Shown: positions 6,747 through 14,897 of the stretch, piece by piece
How the letters are laid out: the number at the start of each line of letters is the position of its first letter
How positions within the stretch are numbered: position 1 is the stretch's first letter
From: CAZESH01 sp964514665
GTDB taxonomy: Bacteria > Bacillota > Bacilli > Paenibacillales > KCTC-25726
Assembly: GCA_964514665.1 (NCBI GenBank)
Contig: CAZESH010000050.1
Location: forward strand, 1-19,531
Direction of reading: 5' to 3'
Length of the DNA stretch: 19,531 nucleotides
Position numbers and translations under genes: made by a program
Notes under the pieces: generated by a model
Seen by the model: the letters and a program-made list of their open reading frames with translations, nothing else
The model's database searches: none
What the model was told of the DNA's origin: nothing

Positions 6747-9092
6747 ATGAGCGAAAGCCAAGATATCCGCAAAGAAGAAGAGAAGCGACTGTTACGGGTG
6801 AATGGACTGATCGATGACAAACTGGAAAAGATCGCCGAATCTGTAGGAGGAAGCAAATCCGATGTGCTGGGCATCCGCAAAGAATTTTGGGATGATGTGA
6901 CGGTGAATTTCACCAATACCGATGAACGGATGGAAACCTTCACCAGCATTACGCAGCAGGCCAAACTGCTTGCCGAGCAGGAAAGAGGCCATAAGCTGCT
7001 CAGCCAGTCCCTAAAAATGATGCTTCGGCTCAAGCAGTCTCCCTATTTCGGCCGGATCGACTTTACCCATCAGGGCGAAACCCAGCCTGAAAGCATCTAT
7101 ATCGGCTTGTCCTCGTTAATAGCGGATGACGGTCTGACCTTTATGATCTATGATTGGCGGGCGCCGATTTCCAGCATGTTTTACGATTACTCGCCCGGAC
7201 CTGCCCACTACCGCTCCCCGGAGGGAACAGAGAATGGAGCGATCACGCTTAAAAGGCAGTTTGTCATTGAAGGCGGCAAGCTTCTTCATATGTTCGATAC
7301 CGAATTGACGATCGGCGACGCCGTCCTGCAGGAGGTTTTGTCCCGGCAGGCCGAGACAAACATGAAATCGATTGTTTCCACCATTCAGCGCGAGCAAAAT
7401 CAAATCATCCGCAACGATACGGCAAAATTGCTGATCGTTCAGGGAGCGGCAGGAAGCGGCAAAACCTCGGCGGCTTTGCAAAGAGTAGCCTATTTGCTCT
7501 ATAAGCACAGAGAGACGCTGCAGGCGGATAACATTTTGCTGTTTTCCCCCAATTCGGTATTTTCCAGCTATGTTTCCACTGTCTTGCCGGAATTGGGGGA
7601 AACGAATATGCGCCAGATTACGTTTGAAAATTTCCTTTCCGAACGATTTGTCCGTGCAATGAAGTTTGAAAGCCTGTTTGAACAGGAGGAGTATGTGCTG
7701 ACCCAAAAAGGGACGCCGAATTACGAGCTTCGAACGGAAGCGATCCGTTACAAGGCGTCGCCGCATTTCTTTGCCGCGATTAACCGTTATATCGAACGTT
7801 TGCGCAGCGCCGGCATGCTGTTCCACGATCTTCGCTTTAGGGGCAGAGTACTGATCTCCAAGGAAGAAATCGCCGAACAGTTTTATTCGGAAGCGGCAGA
7901 GCAGCGTATCGGCACAAGGCTGGAAGCAGTAAGGAAATGGATGCTGCTGAGGCTCGACGAGCTGGAAAAAAGCGAACGGAAAAAGGCGTGGGTCAGCTCG
8001 GAAATCGAATTGCTGGATAATGAAACGTATCAGTCGGTTTTTCTCAAGCTGCGGAAAAAAGGCCGATTTTCCGAGGAGTCCTTCGACGACAGCTCGTCGG
8101 AGCGGGCGATGCTGCGCGAATACGTCGTCCGCAAACATTTTGTCCCGCTGCGGAAAAGGCTGAAAAACAATCGGTTTATCGATTTTACGGCGATCTATAG
8201 ACGGATTTTTTCCGATCCGTCCTCGTTTTTTTCGCTTGAGCAAGATCGGAGCCAGCTTCCCCGGCAGTGGCACGAGCTTGCCGAGATGACCTGCGAACGT
8301 CTGGATCTACGGGAGCTATATTATGAGGATGCGACACCCTTGATCTATCTGAAAGAAGCAATTGAAGGCTTTCGCGACTCCGACTCGCATGTGCGCCATG
8401 TAATCGTGGATGAAGCCCAGGATTACTCTCCCTTTCAGTTCGCCTTTTTGAAACGGATTTTCCCGCGCAGCAAAATGACCGTGCTGGGCGATACGAATCA
8501 GGCGGTATTCCTGCAAACTGCCGAGTTGGACGGATTCTCCGGCTTGCACTCGATTTTCGAACCCGCCGAAACGGATACGATGGTGCTGCATAAAAGCTAT
8601 CGTTCCACCAAAGAGATTGTTGAATTTACCCGCGATATCCTTCACGAAGGCGAACATATTGTTCCTTTCGAAAGACAGGGGGAGGCACCGAAAATCTTTG
8701 AAATCCCGGATGAGTCCACGCGGATTTTGCAGATTGCCGAGGATATTGCCCGACTGCAGGCCCAAGGCTGCAAAACGATCGGGGTGATATGCAAAACTGC
8801 GGAGGAAAGCCTCGCGGCTCATGAGATGCTGGGAAAGCATGCCCAGCTGGAACTGATTACGATGGAATCGTCACAGCTTCATGCGGGCACCAGCGTGGTA
8901 CCGGCTTATTTGGCAAAGGGCATCGAGTTTGACGCCGTCTTGATTTATGATGCTTCCAACAAACGATATGCCTTGGAAAACGAGCGCAAGCTGTTTTATA
9001 CCGCTTGCACAAGAGCCATGCATGTGCTGCATATATACAGCTCCGGCGAGCTTACGCCTTTTTTGCGGAAGCATCCTGCTCTGAGCATATAA
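6747..9092 (+). CDS. helD: HelD-like UvrD/Rep-family helicase, RNA polymerase recycling factor
   Basis: This 781-residue protein matches the HelD group (Bacillus HelD is about 774 residues), superfamily 1 ATPases that bind RNA polymerase and release it from stalled or terminated complexes. It begins with a charged, probably coiled-coil region, then the HelD-typical YDWRAPISSMFYD (135-147) and Walker A GAAGSGKT (233-240). Later motifs are VDEAQDYSP (Walker B), GDTNQAV, HKSYRST, AKGIEFDAV and FYTACTRA, in normal superfamily 1 order. The ATG at 6747 has AAAGGGAG (6730-6738) at eight bases. An earlier in-frame ATG at 6705 has no ribosome binding site. The gene stands alone, with its own probable promoter, between two catabolic clusters. 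Its family is clear; the RNA polymerase role is taken from characterised homologues. Confidence 0.92.
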   Translation: MSESQDIRKEEEKRLLRVNGLIDDKLEKIAESVGGSKSDVLGIRKEFWDDVTVNFTNTDERMETFTSITQQAKLLAEQERGHKLLSQSLKMMLRLKQSPYFGRIDFTHQGETQPESIYIGLSSLIADDGLTFMIYDWRAPISSMFYDYSPGPAHYRSPEGTENGAITLKRQFVIEGGKLLHMFDTELTIGDAVLQEVLSRQAETNMKSIVSTIQREQNQIIRNDTAKLLIVQGAAGSGKTSAALQRVAYLLYKHRETLQADNILLFSPNSVFSSYVSTVLPELGETNMRQITFENFLSERFVRAMKFESLFEQEEYVLTQKGTPNYELRTEAIRYKASPHFFAAINRYIERLRSAGMLFHDLRFRGRVLISKEEIAEQFYSEAAEQRIGTRLEAVRKWMLLRLDELEKSERKKAWVSSEIELLDNETYQSVFLKLRKKGRFSEESFDDSSSERAMLREYVVRKHFVPLRKRLKNNRFIDFTAIYRRIFSDPSSFFSLEQDRSQLPRQWHELAEMTCERLDLRELYYEDATPLIYLKEAIEGFRDSDSHVRHVIVDEAQDYSPFQFAFLKRIFPRSKMTVLGDTNQAVFLQTAELDGFSGLHSIFEPAETDTMVLHKSYRSTKEIVEFTRDILHEGEHIVPFERQGEAPKIFEIPDESTRILQIAEDIARLQAQGCKTIGVICKTAEESLAAHEMLGKHAQLELITMESSQLHAGTSVVPAYLAKGIEFDAVLIYDASNKRYALENERKLFYTACTRAMHVLHIYSSGELTPFLRKHPALSI

Positions 9093-9164
9093 GTGCCTGG
9101 GAAATTGGCTAGATGGAATTTTATTTTTTCAAAAGCGGTGCGGAAAAAATCGATATTTTTACTT

Positions 9165-9180
9165 ATTGTTCACGTGTGCA
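9165..9180 (+). promoter_or_regulatory. Putative LacI-family operator O1
   Basis: ATTGTTCACGTGTGCA occurs here and again, identically, 43 bases downstream. Its inner 14 bases have the form TGnnCACGTGnnCA, a pseudo-palindrome centred on CG as is usual for LacI/GntR-family operators. This copy overlaps the -35 hexamer of the promoter for the regulator's operon, so binding should block RNA polymerase. Confidence 0.72.
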
Positions 9181-9194
9181 GCTTGTGTTATGAT
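9166..9194 (+). promoter_or_regulatory. Sigma-A promoter of the lacI-larA-like-gntK-SDR operon
   Basis: TTGTTC (9166-9171) and TATGAT (9189-9194) are spaced by exactly 17 bases, with A/T-rich sequence upstream (about 9147-9165). Transcription would start near 9201, about 58 bases before the regulator's TTG start. The -35 hexamer lies within the first operator copy. Confidence 0.75.
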
Positions 9195-9207
9195 GAAAAC
9201 GTCCTTC

Positions 9208-9223
9208 ATTGTTCACGTGTGCA
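9208..9223 (+). promoter_or_regulatory. Putative LacI-family operator O2
   Basis: This is the second exact copy of ATTGTTCACGTGTGCA. It begins at about +8 relative to the predicted transcription start and 43 bases (about four helical turns) from the first copy. That places both sites on the same DNA face and would permit cooperative binding or looping by a LacI-family dimer or tetramer. Confidence 0.72.
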
Positions 9224-9258
9224 TTTCTTGAAAAAAGCATGATGCAGGGGGAGCTTTT

Positions 9259-10272
9259 TTGAGTATAACCATTAAAGATTTGGCGAAGATGGCGAACGTG
9301 TCGCATACTACGGTTTCGCGCGCACTGAACGACAGCCCGCTGATCAACGAGAAAACCAAGCAGCGGATCCGCGATTTGGCTAAGCGCTATCATTATACTC
9401 CGAATATCAATGCGAAAAGTCTGGTGACCGAACGCTCCTATCAGATCGGATTGTTTTTTTCCACGATCTACAGGGGAACCTCCGCAGTGTTTTTTCACGA
9501 GGCGGTAAAAGGAGTCAATTCGGTGATTGACGGCACATACAACCTGGTTGTAAAAGGAATTGACGAGCTGGGGGAAATCCGCAATCTGAGCCGCAAGCAA
9601 TTCGACGGCATTATTTTGGTCAGCCAATCGCCGGAAGACCGCAGCTTTATTGAATATGTGTTGGAGCAGGGAATTCCGCTTGTCGTGTTGAATCGCAACA
9701 TTCACCGCGATGATGTGCTTAATATCGTTTCCGATGACAGGCAGGGGGCTTTTGCCGCGGTCGATTATTTGATTCGCCAGGGACACCGCGACGTGGCTTT
9801 GATTCAGGGGAAAACGGGATTTCAATCGACCGAGGAACGAACGAAGGGCTACTTACAGGCGCTGGAGCAGCATGGCATTTCCGTGAAAAAGGCATATATC
9901 GTACAGGGGGACTACGATATTCTCGGCGGCTATCAGGCGATGAAACGGCTGATTCAGCTGGAGCATCGGCCTACGGCGGTGTTTTGCAGCAATGACGAAA
10001 TGACGGTGGGAGCCATTCGCGCGCTGAATGAATTCGCCGTTCCCGTGCCGGATGAAATGTCCGTTGTGGGCTTTGACGACAGCTCTTTTACCGCTTTTCT
10101 GACGCCTGCGATAACAGCGGTGCAAAGACCGATACAAGCCCTCAGCAAAATGGGCGCCGAACGGCTGCTGGCGGCGATCGAGAATAAAAGCCGGCTTGCC
10201 GGTACGGAATATATGCCGACTGAGCTGATCGTGCGCGAATCTGCAAGCAAACAGGAGGAGAATAAGCTATGA
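9259..10272 (+). CDS. LacI-family transcriptional regulator
   Basis: This 337-residue protein has the classic LacI architecture: an N-terminal helix-turn-helix (ITIKDLAKMANVSHTTVSRA, residues 3-22), the hinge segment ending in NAKSLVTERS, and a periplasmic-binding-protein-like effector domain containing GIILVSQSPED, FCSNDEMTVGAIRAL and SVVGFDDSSF. The start is TTG at 9259, supported by AGGGGGAG (9246-9253) five bases upstream. It is the first gene of an operon and overlaps the next by four bases (ATGA), so it is co-expressed with the enzymes it probably controls. Two identical candidate operators flank its promoter. The effector is most likely an aldonic or hexuronic acid, or a phosphorylated form, judging from the downstream genes. 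This is inference. Confidence 0.93.
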   Translation: MSITIKDLAKMANVSHTTVSRALNDSPLINEKTKQRIRDLAKRYHYTPNINAKSLVTERSYQIGLFFSTIYRGTSAVFFHEAVKGVNSVIDGTYNLVVKGIDELGEIRNLSRKQFDGIILVSQSPEDRSFIEYVLEQGIPLVVLNRNIHRDDVLNIVSDDRQGAFAAVDYLIRQGHRDVALIQGKTGFQSTEERTKGYLQALEQHGISVKKAYIVQGDYDILGGYQAMKRLIQLEHRPTAVFCSNDEMTVGAIRALNEFAVPVPDEMSVVGFDDSSFTAFLTPAITAVQRPIQALSKMGAERLLAAIENKSRLAGTEYMPTELIVRESASKQEENKL

Positions 10273-11546
10273 GTGAACAAATTGAAAAGGTGCTGGCCAA
10301 TATTCCGCTGCCGCGAATGGTTCGCATTCGTCAGCAGTTTGACGATGCCAAGCTGCAGGACCCGATCTCCGCTCTCCGCAGCGAGCTGTGCAAGCCGGAA
10401 ACGATGGACCGCATCAAACCGGGGCAGCAGGTGGCCGTTTGCGTGGGCAGCCGGGGAGTGGCCAACATTGCCGAATTTGTCAAAACGATCGTTGCTGAAA
10501 TCAAGGAGCGCGGCGCACTTCCCTTCATCGTTCCCTGCATGGGCAGCCATGGCGGAGCCACGGCCGAAGGACAAAAGCAGGTGCTGGAGCATCTCGGCGT
10601 AAGCGAGGCGGCAATGGATGCGCCGATCCGCTCTTCGATGGAGGTGGTGCAGATTGACAGGATGGCAAACGGCCTTCCGGTATACGCAGACAAATATGCG
10701 CATGAAGCCGACGCCATTGTCGTGATCAATCGGGTCAAGCCGCATACGGCCTTCCGCGGCAAAATTGAAAGCGGAATCATGAAGATGATTGCCATCGGCC
10801 TGGGCAAGCAGAAAGGAGCGGAGGCCTGCCATCAACTGGGCTTCAAGTATATGGCGGAATTCGTTCCGCAAATGGCCGGCTTGATGATCGACAAGCTGCC
10901 GATTGTGTTCGGAGTGGCGCTTGTGGAAAATGCTTATGACGAGACCTGCCATGTAGAGGCGCTTCCCGCAGAGCGGATCCGCGAGCGCGAACCGGCTTTG
11001 CTGGAGCTGGCGAAGTCCAAGATGCCGCGGATTCTGTTCGATCAAATCGACGTGCTGGTCGTCGATTATATCGGCAAGAATATAAGCGGAGACGGGATGG
11101 ATCCGAATATAACGGGAAGATATCCGACTCCGTATGCGAGCGGAGGACCGGACGTCAGCAAGATTGTGGTCCTGGATTTGACCAAGCAATCGCATGGCAA
11201 TGCCAACGGCGTCGGCAGCGCCGATTTCACCACACAGCGGCTGTTGGATAAGATGGACAGGGACGGCACTTACATGAACGGACTGACCTCCACGGTCAGC
11301 GCACCGACCAAAATTGCCACAACCTTGAAAAACGATAAGCTGGCGATCAAAGCGGCGGTCAAAACCTGCAATATTCTCGATTATAACACCTGCAGAATGG
11401 TCCGCTTGCGGGATACATTGCATTTGGGCGAAATCGAAATATCCGAGCCGCTTCTCGAAGAAGCAAAGGCCCATTCCGCGGTTACCGTTTTGTCCGAACC
11501 TTATGAGATGAATTTTGATCAGGAAGGCTTTTTGCCGAAAGGATGA
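10269..11546 (+). CDS. LarA-like nickel-pincer family protein (DUF2088), candidate 2-hydroxyacid (aldonate) C2 epimerase
   Basis: This 425-residue protein is close in length to LarA lactate racemase and carries apparent equivalents of its cofactor and catalytic residues: His94 (GSHGG), His159 (KPHT), Lys172 (GIMKM) and His188 (ACHQ). In LarA the corresponding residues, as I recall, are His108, His174, Lys184 and His200. The 16-residue lysine-to-histidine spacing is identical and the spacing between the first two histidines is nearly so. LarA uses a nickel-pincer nucleotide to racemise 2-hydroxyacids, and other family members act on different 2-hydroxyacids, reportedly including D-gluconate. 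Position between a LacI regulator and gluconokinase suggests D-gluconate/D-mannonate interconversion. The start has AGGAGGAG (10253-10260) and overlaps the preceding stop by four bases. No larB, larC or larE homologue is in the window. Family likely, activity inferred. Confidence 0.8.
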   Translation: MSEQIEKVLANIPLPRMVRIRQQFDDAKLQDPISALRSELCKPETMDRIKPGQQVAVCVGSRGVANIAEFVKTIVAEIKERGALPFIVPCMGSHGGATAEGQKQVLEHLGVSEAAMDAPIRSSMEVVQIDRMANGLPVYADKYAHEADAIVVINRVKPHTAFRGKIESGIMKMIAIGLGKQKGAEACHQLGFKYMAEFVPQMAGLMIDKLPIVFGVALVENAYDETCHVEALPAERIREREPALLELAKSKMPRILFDQIDVLVVDYIGKNISGDGMDPNITGRYPTPYASGGPDVSKIVVLDLTKQSHGNANGVGSADFTTQRLLDKMDRDGTYMNGLTSTVSAPTKIATTLKNDKLAIKAAVKTCNILDYNTCRMVRLRDTLHLGEIEISEPLLEEAKAHSAVTVLSEPYEMNFDQEGFLPKG

Positions 11547-11551
11547 ACAAG

Positions 11552-13084
11552 ATGGAAAAGCGTTATGTGGCCGCCATTGATATCGGCACCAGCAGCACAA
11601 AGGCTGCCTTGGTCGATCGGGAAAGCAGAATTGTCGGCGCTGCTGCGGTGGAATATCCTTTATTGACGCCATCGCCGGATCGGGCCGAGCAGGACCCCGA
11701 CAAAATAGTCGATGCGGTCGTAAGCGCCATTCGTGAAGCGGTGAACCGGAGCGGGGCGGACGCGGGGGAAATCCTCTGCGTTTCATTCAGTGCAGCCATG
11801 CACAGCCTGATCGCCGTCGATGAAACGAACAAGCCGATTACCCCGTGCATCACCTGGGCAGACAATCGCAGCGCGGATTATGAGAAAATCCTGCATGAGC
11901 AATTCGACGGAAAGTCGATTTACATGAATACGGGCACCCCTATACATCCGATGGCCCCGCTGCTCAAAATCATGTGGCTGAGGGATAACGAGCCGGAAAT
12001 CTTCAAGCGTACTGCTAAATTCATCGGGATCAAGGAGTACTTGATTGCCAAAATGTGCGGCCGCTTCGTGATTGATTATTCGCTGGCCAGCGCTACGGGG
12101 ATGTTCAATTTGAACGGGCTGAAATGGGATAAACAAGCGCTGGAAGCCGCCTCGATCAGCGAGAAGCGGCTGTCGGAACCGGTTCCCCCGAGCTATGTGA
12201 TTTCCGATATCGACACGAAGTATTTGTCCGAAATGGGCCTGCAGGCGGCAACACCGTTTGTTGTCGGCGCCTCGGACGGAGTGCTTGCCAATCTCGGCAT
12301 AGGCGCCACCGCCCCTGGAGAATTCGCCGTGACGATCGGCACCAGCGGCGCGGTACGGACAACGGTTGACCGCCCGATCACCGATCCGTTGGAGCGATTG
12401 TTCTGCTATGCGCTGACACCGCGGCAATGGGTGATCGGCGGACCGATCAACAACGGCGGCGTCCTGCTGCGTTGGGTACGGGACGAGCTGGCCACCTTGG
12501 AGGCGGAGGAAGCAAGAAAGGCGGGGAAAGATCCCTATGAGTATTTGACGGAGCTGGCCGCGGAGATTGAGCCGGGTTCGAACGGTCTGCTGGTCATCCC
12601 GCTGTTCATGGGTGAGCGGGCGCCTTATTGGAATGCCAATGCGCGAGGGGTATTTTTCGGTCTTACGCTTTATCACCGCAAAGCCCATATGATACGTGCC
12701 GTAATGGAAGGCGTGGGCTTCTCCCTTCATTCCGTAGCGGAAGCCTTGCGCGAGCTGGCAGGCCCGCCCAAGCGGATACTTGCCTCCGGAGGCTTCGCCC
12801 GCTCTCCCCTGTGGTGCCAGATTATCGCCGACATCCTCGGAACGCCGCTCTCTGTTCCAAAATTGCATGACAGCTCAGCGATCGGCGCAGCAATTATGGG
12901 CTTCGCGGCCATGGAGGGAATTGACGGGCCGCTCGCCCTGACTTCGCAGACGGAGGAAACCAGCTATTTGCCGGATATGCAAAAGCATGCGCTGTATCAG
13001 CGGTTAAGCAAGCTCTACCGCAAGGTTTACGAACAGCTCGAAACGTCGTTCGACGATATTGCGGATTTTCAAAAACAAAATTAG
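11552..13084 (+). CDS. gntK: Gluconokinase (FGGY family)
   Basis: This FGGY sugar kinase strongly resembles Bacillus GntK in motif content and length. It starts with the phosphate-binding AIDIGTSSTKAALVD, continues with SAAMHSLIAVDETNKP, TPCITWADNRS, GTPIHPMAPLLKI and DYSLASATGMFNL, then GTSGAVRTT and the C-terminal nucleotide-binding GGFARSPLWCQIIADILG. It should phosphorylate D-gluconate to 6-phosphogluconate in the cytoplasm. Two in-frame ATGs exist. The one at 11543 gives 513 residues and overlaps the previous stop by four bases. The one at 11552 gives 510 residues and fits AAAGGA (11538-11543) at normal spacing and the homologue's N terminus better, so I chose it. No gluconate permease accompanies it here, unlike the Bacillus gnt operon. 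Related aldonate kinases are an alternative. Confidence 0.92.
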   Translation: MEKRYVAAIDIGTSSTKAALVDRESRIVGAAAVEYPLLTPSPDRAEQDPDKIVDAVVSAIREAVNRSGADAGEILCVSFSAAMHSLIAVDETNKPITPCITWADNRSADYEKILHEQFDGKSIYMNTGTPIHPMAPLLKIMWLRDNEPEIFKRTAKFIGIKEYLIAKMCGRFVIDYSLASATGMFNLNGLKWDKQALEAASISEKRLSEPVPPSYVISDIDTKYLSEMGLQAATPFVVGASDGVLANLGIGATAPGEFAVTIGTSGAVRTTVDRPITDPLERLFCYALTPRQWVIGGPINNGGVLLRWVRDELATLEAEEARKAGKDPYEYLTELAAEIEPGSNGLLVIPLFMGERAPYWNANARGVFFGLTLYHRKAHMIRAVMEGVGFSLHSVAEALRELAGPPKRILASGGFARSPLWCQIIADILGTPLSVPKLHDSSAIGAAIMGFAAMEGIDGPLALTSQTEETSYLPDMQKHALYQRLSKLYRKVYEQLETSFDDIADFQKQN

Positions 13085-13095
13085 GGGGAAGCAGC

Positions 13096-13863
13096 GTGAA
13101 TCTGTTTGATCTTTCAGGAAAAACGGCCGTGATTTTGGGAGGAAACAGCACGTTGGGCGGAGCCATGTCGGAAGCCTTGGGCGCCTATGGGGCTTCGGCA
13201 GCCGTGGTAGGAAGAAACATGGAAAAAGCGGAGAAGGTGTGCGGCAGCATCGCAGCACAAGGTGGAACGGCGCGGTGCTTTCAAGCCGACACAACCTCGC
13301 GCGAAGACCTTGAGCGCGTTCTTGCCGAGGTGCTGGAATGGACGGGGAAGGTCGATATTTTGCTCAATTGTCCCGGGAAGAACAGCGCCACTCCGTTTTT
13401 TGACATCACCATGGAAGAGTGGGATTCGATCATGGACGTCAATCTTAAGGGTGTCGTATTGGCTTGCCAGGTGTTCGGCAAACGCATGCGGGAACAAGGC
13501 GCAGGCGGCAGCATCATCAATATTTCTTCGGTTTCTTCGGGTCCGCCGCTGTCGAAGGTATTTACATATTCGGCTTCCAAAGCTGCGGTCAACAGCGTGA
13601 CGCAATTTTTGGCAAGGGAATTTGCCCCCGACCGGATTCGCGTAAATGCGATTATTCCGGGATTTTTCCCGGCTGAGCAAAATCGCAAAATCCTGTCGCA
13701 GGAGCGGATAGACTCCATTTTGGGACATACTCCGATGAATCGCTTCGGCACTCCGGAAGAGCTGCAGGGTGCAGTGGTCTATTTGGCTTCCGAAAAGGCA
13801 TCCGGTTTCGTTACCGGATCTCTGCTGCGGGTGGATGGCGGCTTTGGCGCCATGACCATCTAG
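13096..13863 (+). CDS. Short-chain dehydrogenase, D-mannonate oxidoreductase-like
   Basis: This 255-residue classical SDR has a slightly altered glycine motif (GGNSTLGG, 15-22), the serine region INISSVSSG (141-149) and the catalytic pair Tyr158/Lys162 in YSASK. The opening MNLFDLSGKTAV, the FFPAEQNRKIL block and HTPMNRFGTPEEL closely resemble the SDR-type D-mannonate oxidoreductases (UxuB/YjmF) of Bacillus, which interconvert D-fructuronate and D-mannonate. The usual NNAG motif reads NCPG here. The start is GTG at 13096, and AGGGGG overlaps the gluconokinase stop codon. It is the last gene of the operon and meets a minus-strand gene with only 21 bases between stop codons. A gluconate 5-dehydrogenase-like function is the main alternative. 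Confidence 0.85.
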   Translation: MNLFDLSGKTAVILGGNSTLGGAMSEALGAYGASAAVVGRNMEKAEKVCGSIAAQGGTARCFQADTTSREDLERVLAEVLEWTGKVDILLNCPGKNSATPFFDITMEEWDSIMDVNLKGVVLACQVFGKRMREQGAGGSIINISSVSSGPPLSKVFTYSASKAAVNSVTQFLAREFAPDRIRVNAIIPGFFPAEQNRKILSQERIDSILGHTPMNRFGTPEELQGAVVYLASEKASGFVTGSLLRVDGGFGAMTI

Positions 13864-13884
13864 GGAAACCAAGGGCCTTTATCA

Positions 13885-14295
13885 TTATACTGTGCTTACC
13901 GAACTCGTGGCGATCATGCTGATGGTCAACAGCAGCAGGAAAAGCGCCCAACCGGCCAAGTTGAAAACTGTTCCCAGTACGGCGAACAGTTTTTTTCTGT
14001 TTTTTTGAAACAGCCCTACGATACCGAGAATTCCTCCGATCAGACTGACGATCAGAATAAAGATGAAGAAAAGCCCGGTGATCATCAGGGAAGGCGCTTT
14101 ACCTATGATTTCATCCGCGTTGACCTGGCCGCCCGATTGCTCAACCATGCTGATCAGATCGCCGCTGGTGGCAATAAACAGGATGATCATGATGAAGAAC
14201 AAGGCAATATTGATCATCGCCATCACAAAGGAAGCGATGCCGAGTCCGGAATGCTTTGGGGCCGGCGGCTGCTGCAGGTCATAAAGGTTTTCCAT
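13885..14295 (-). CDS. Small membrane protein with three predicted transmembrane segments
   Basis: This 136-residue protein starts with a short Pro-rich cytosolic-looking tail (QQPPAPKH) and has hydrophobic segments at about 19-43, 68-96 and 103-130. The loop between the first two is polar (about 44-66). The pattern resembles DUF4190-like small membrane proteins found in Bacillales, but I do not recognise a specific family with certainty and no function can be given. The ATG at 14295 is preceded by AAGGAGGA, a strong ribosome binding site. A TATAAT on the minus strand (14340-14335) may belong to its promoter, but the -35 is poor. It converges with the preceding sugar-acid operon, and no clear hairpin separates them. 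Confidence 0.8.
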   Translation of the reverse strand: MENLYDLQQPPAPKHSGLGIASFVMAMINIALFFIMIILFIATSGDLISMVEQSGGQVNADEIIGKAPSLMITGLFFIFILIVSLIGGILGIVGLFQKNRKKLFAVLGTVFNLAGWALFLLLLTISMIATSSVSTV

Positions 14296-14479
14296 GTACG
14301 ATTTTCCTCCTTGGATCGGGATTTGTTTCTTTTTATTATAGAAGGTTGACTGTAAGAAATACAGAAGAATCGTATGAATCGGGTTTATTTGGCGTTGTGC
14401 AAATCGATGGAAAAATTGTTCAAAATCGGCTATGATTAAAGGGATTGTAAATCAATATCAAATGAACGGGGCGATTGCG

Positions 14480-14851
14480 ATGTTAAAATTGTTTGTCATT
14501 CTAGGCAGCTTAAACGCTTTGTTATCGGTCGCTCTCGGCGCTTTCGGAGCGCATGGACTGAAAGACAAGCTTACGGTCAAGATGCTGGAAACGTACCAGA
14601 CCGGTGTGCATTATCACATGATTCACTCGCTCGGTCTTATTTTTATTGCCATTTTGGCCGACAAGCTGGAAGGCAGCTTGACAACATGGTCCGGCTGGCT
14701 GATGTTCGCGGGTATCGTGCTGTTCTCCGGCAGTTTATACATACTGAGCATAAGCGGCGTAAAGTGGTTTGGGGCGATAACACCACTCGGCGGAGTCGCT
14801 TTTATTGCGGCATGGCTGCTGTTGGCCTTGAGCGCTTGGAAAGCGTTGTAA
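14480..14851 (+). CDS. DUF423 family membrane protein (YwdK/YgdD-like)
   Basis: The protein is about 123 residues from the ATG at 14480 and is strongly hydrophobic. Its motifs include LGSLNALLSVALGAFGAHGL near the start, a central YHMIHSLGL, then FSGSLYILSISG and GAITPLGGVAFI. These are hallmarks of DUF423, small inner-membrane proteins of unknown function such as Bacillus YwdK. The frame is open from 14432, and ATGs exist at 14432 and 14462, but the family N terminus matches MLKLFVILGSLNA, which begins at 14480. The ribosome binding site (GGGG near 14467-14470) is weak, so the start is moderately certain. It lies 46 bases upstream of the PAS-GGDEF-EAL gene with no terminator between them, so they could be co-transcribed. 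Confidence 0.88.
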   Translation: MLKLFVILGSLNALLSVALGAFGAHGLKDKLTVKMLETYQTGVHYHMIHSLGLIFIAILADKLEGSLTTWSGWLMFAGIVLFSGSLYILSISGVKWFGAITPLGGVAFIAAWLLLALSAWKAL

Positions 14852-14897
14852 TCTGAATCACGCACTTGCAAGTTCCTAAACGAGTGGGGGAATGCTC

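Noticed and set aside
7116..8273. 385-codon antisense open frame inside helD
   Set aside because: It lies wholly within the HelD helicase gene, whose motifs continue through this region. The antisense product has no recognisable features.
9194..9208. Possible catabolite-responsive element, TGAAAACGTCCTTCA, between the two operators
   Set aside because: The left half fits the CcpA consensus, but the right half is offset by one base and departs at several positions. The match is too weak to claim.
9954..11786. 610-codon antisense open frame across the LacI and LarA-like genes
   Set aside because: Its translation is rich in Arg, His, Pro and Cys with no motif, and it mirrors two clear genes. 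It is a shadow frame of GC-biased coding DNA.
13864..13884. AAGGGCCTTT palindrome between the SDR and the minus-strand membrane protein gene
   Set aside because: It has no loop and no T tract, so it is not a convincing terminator.
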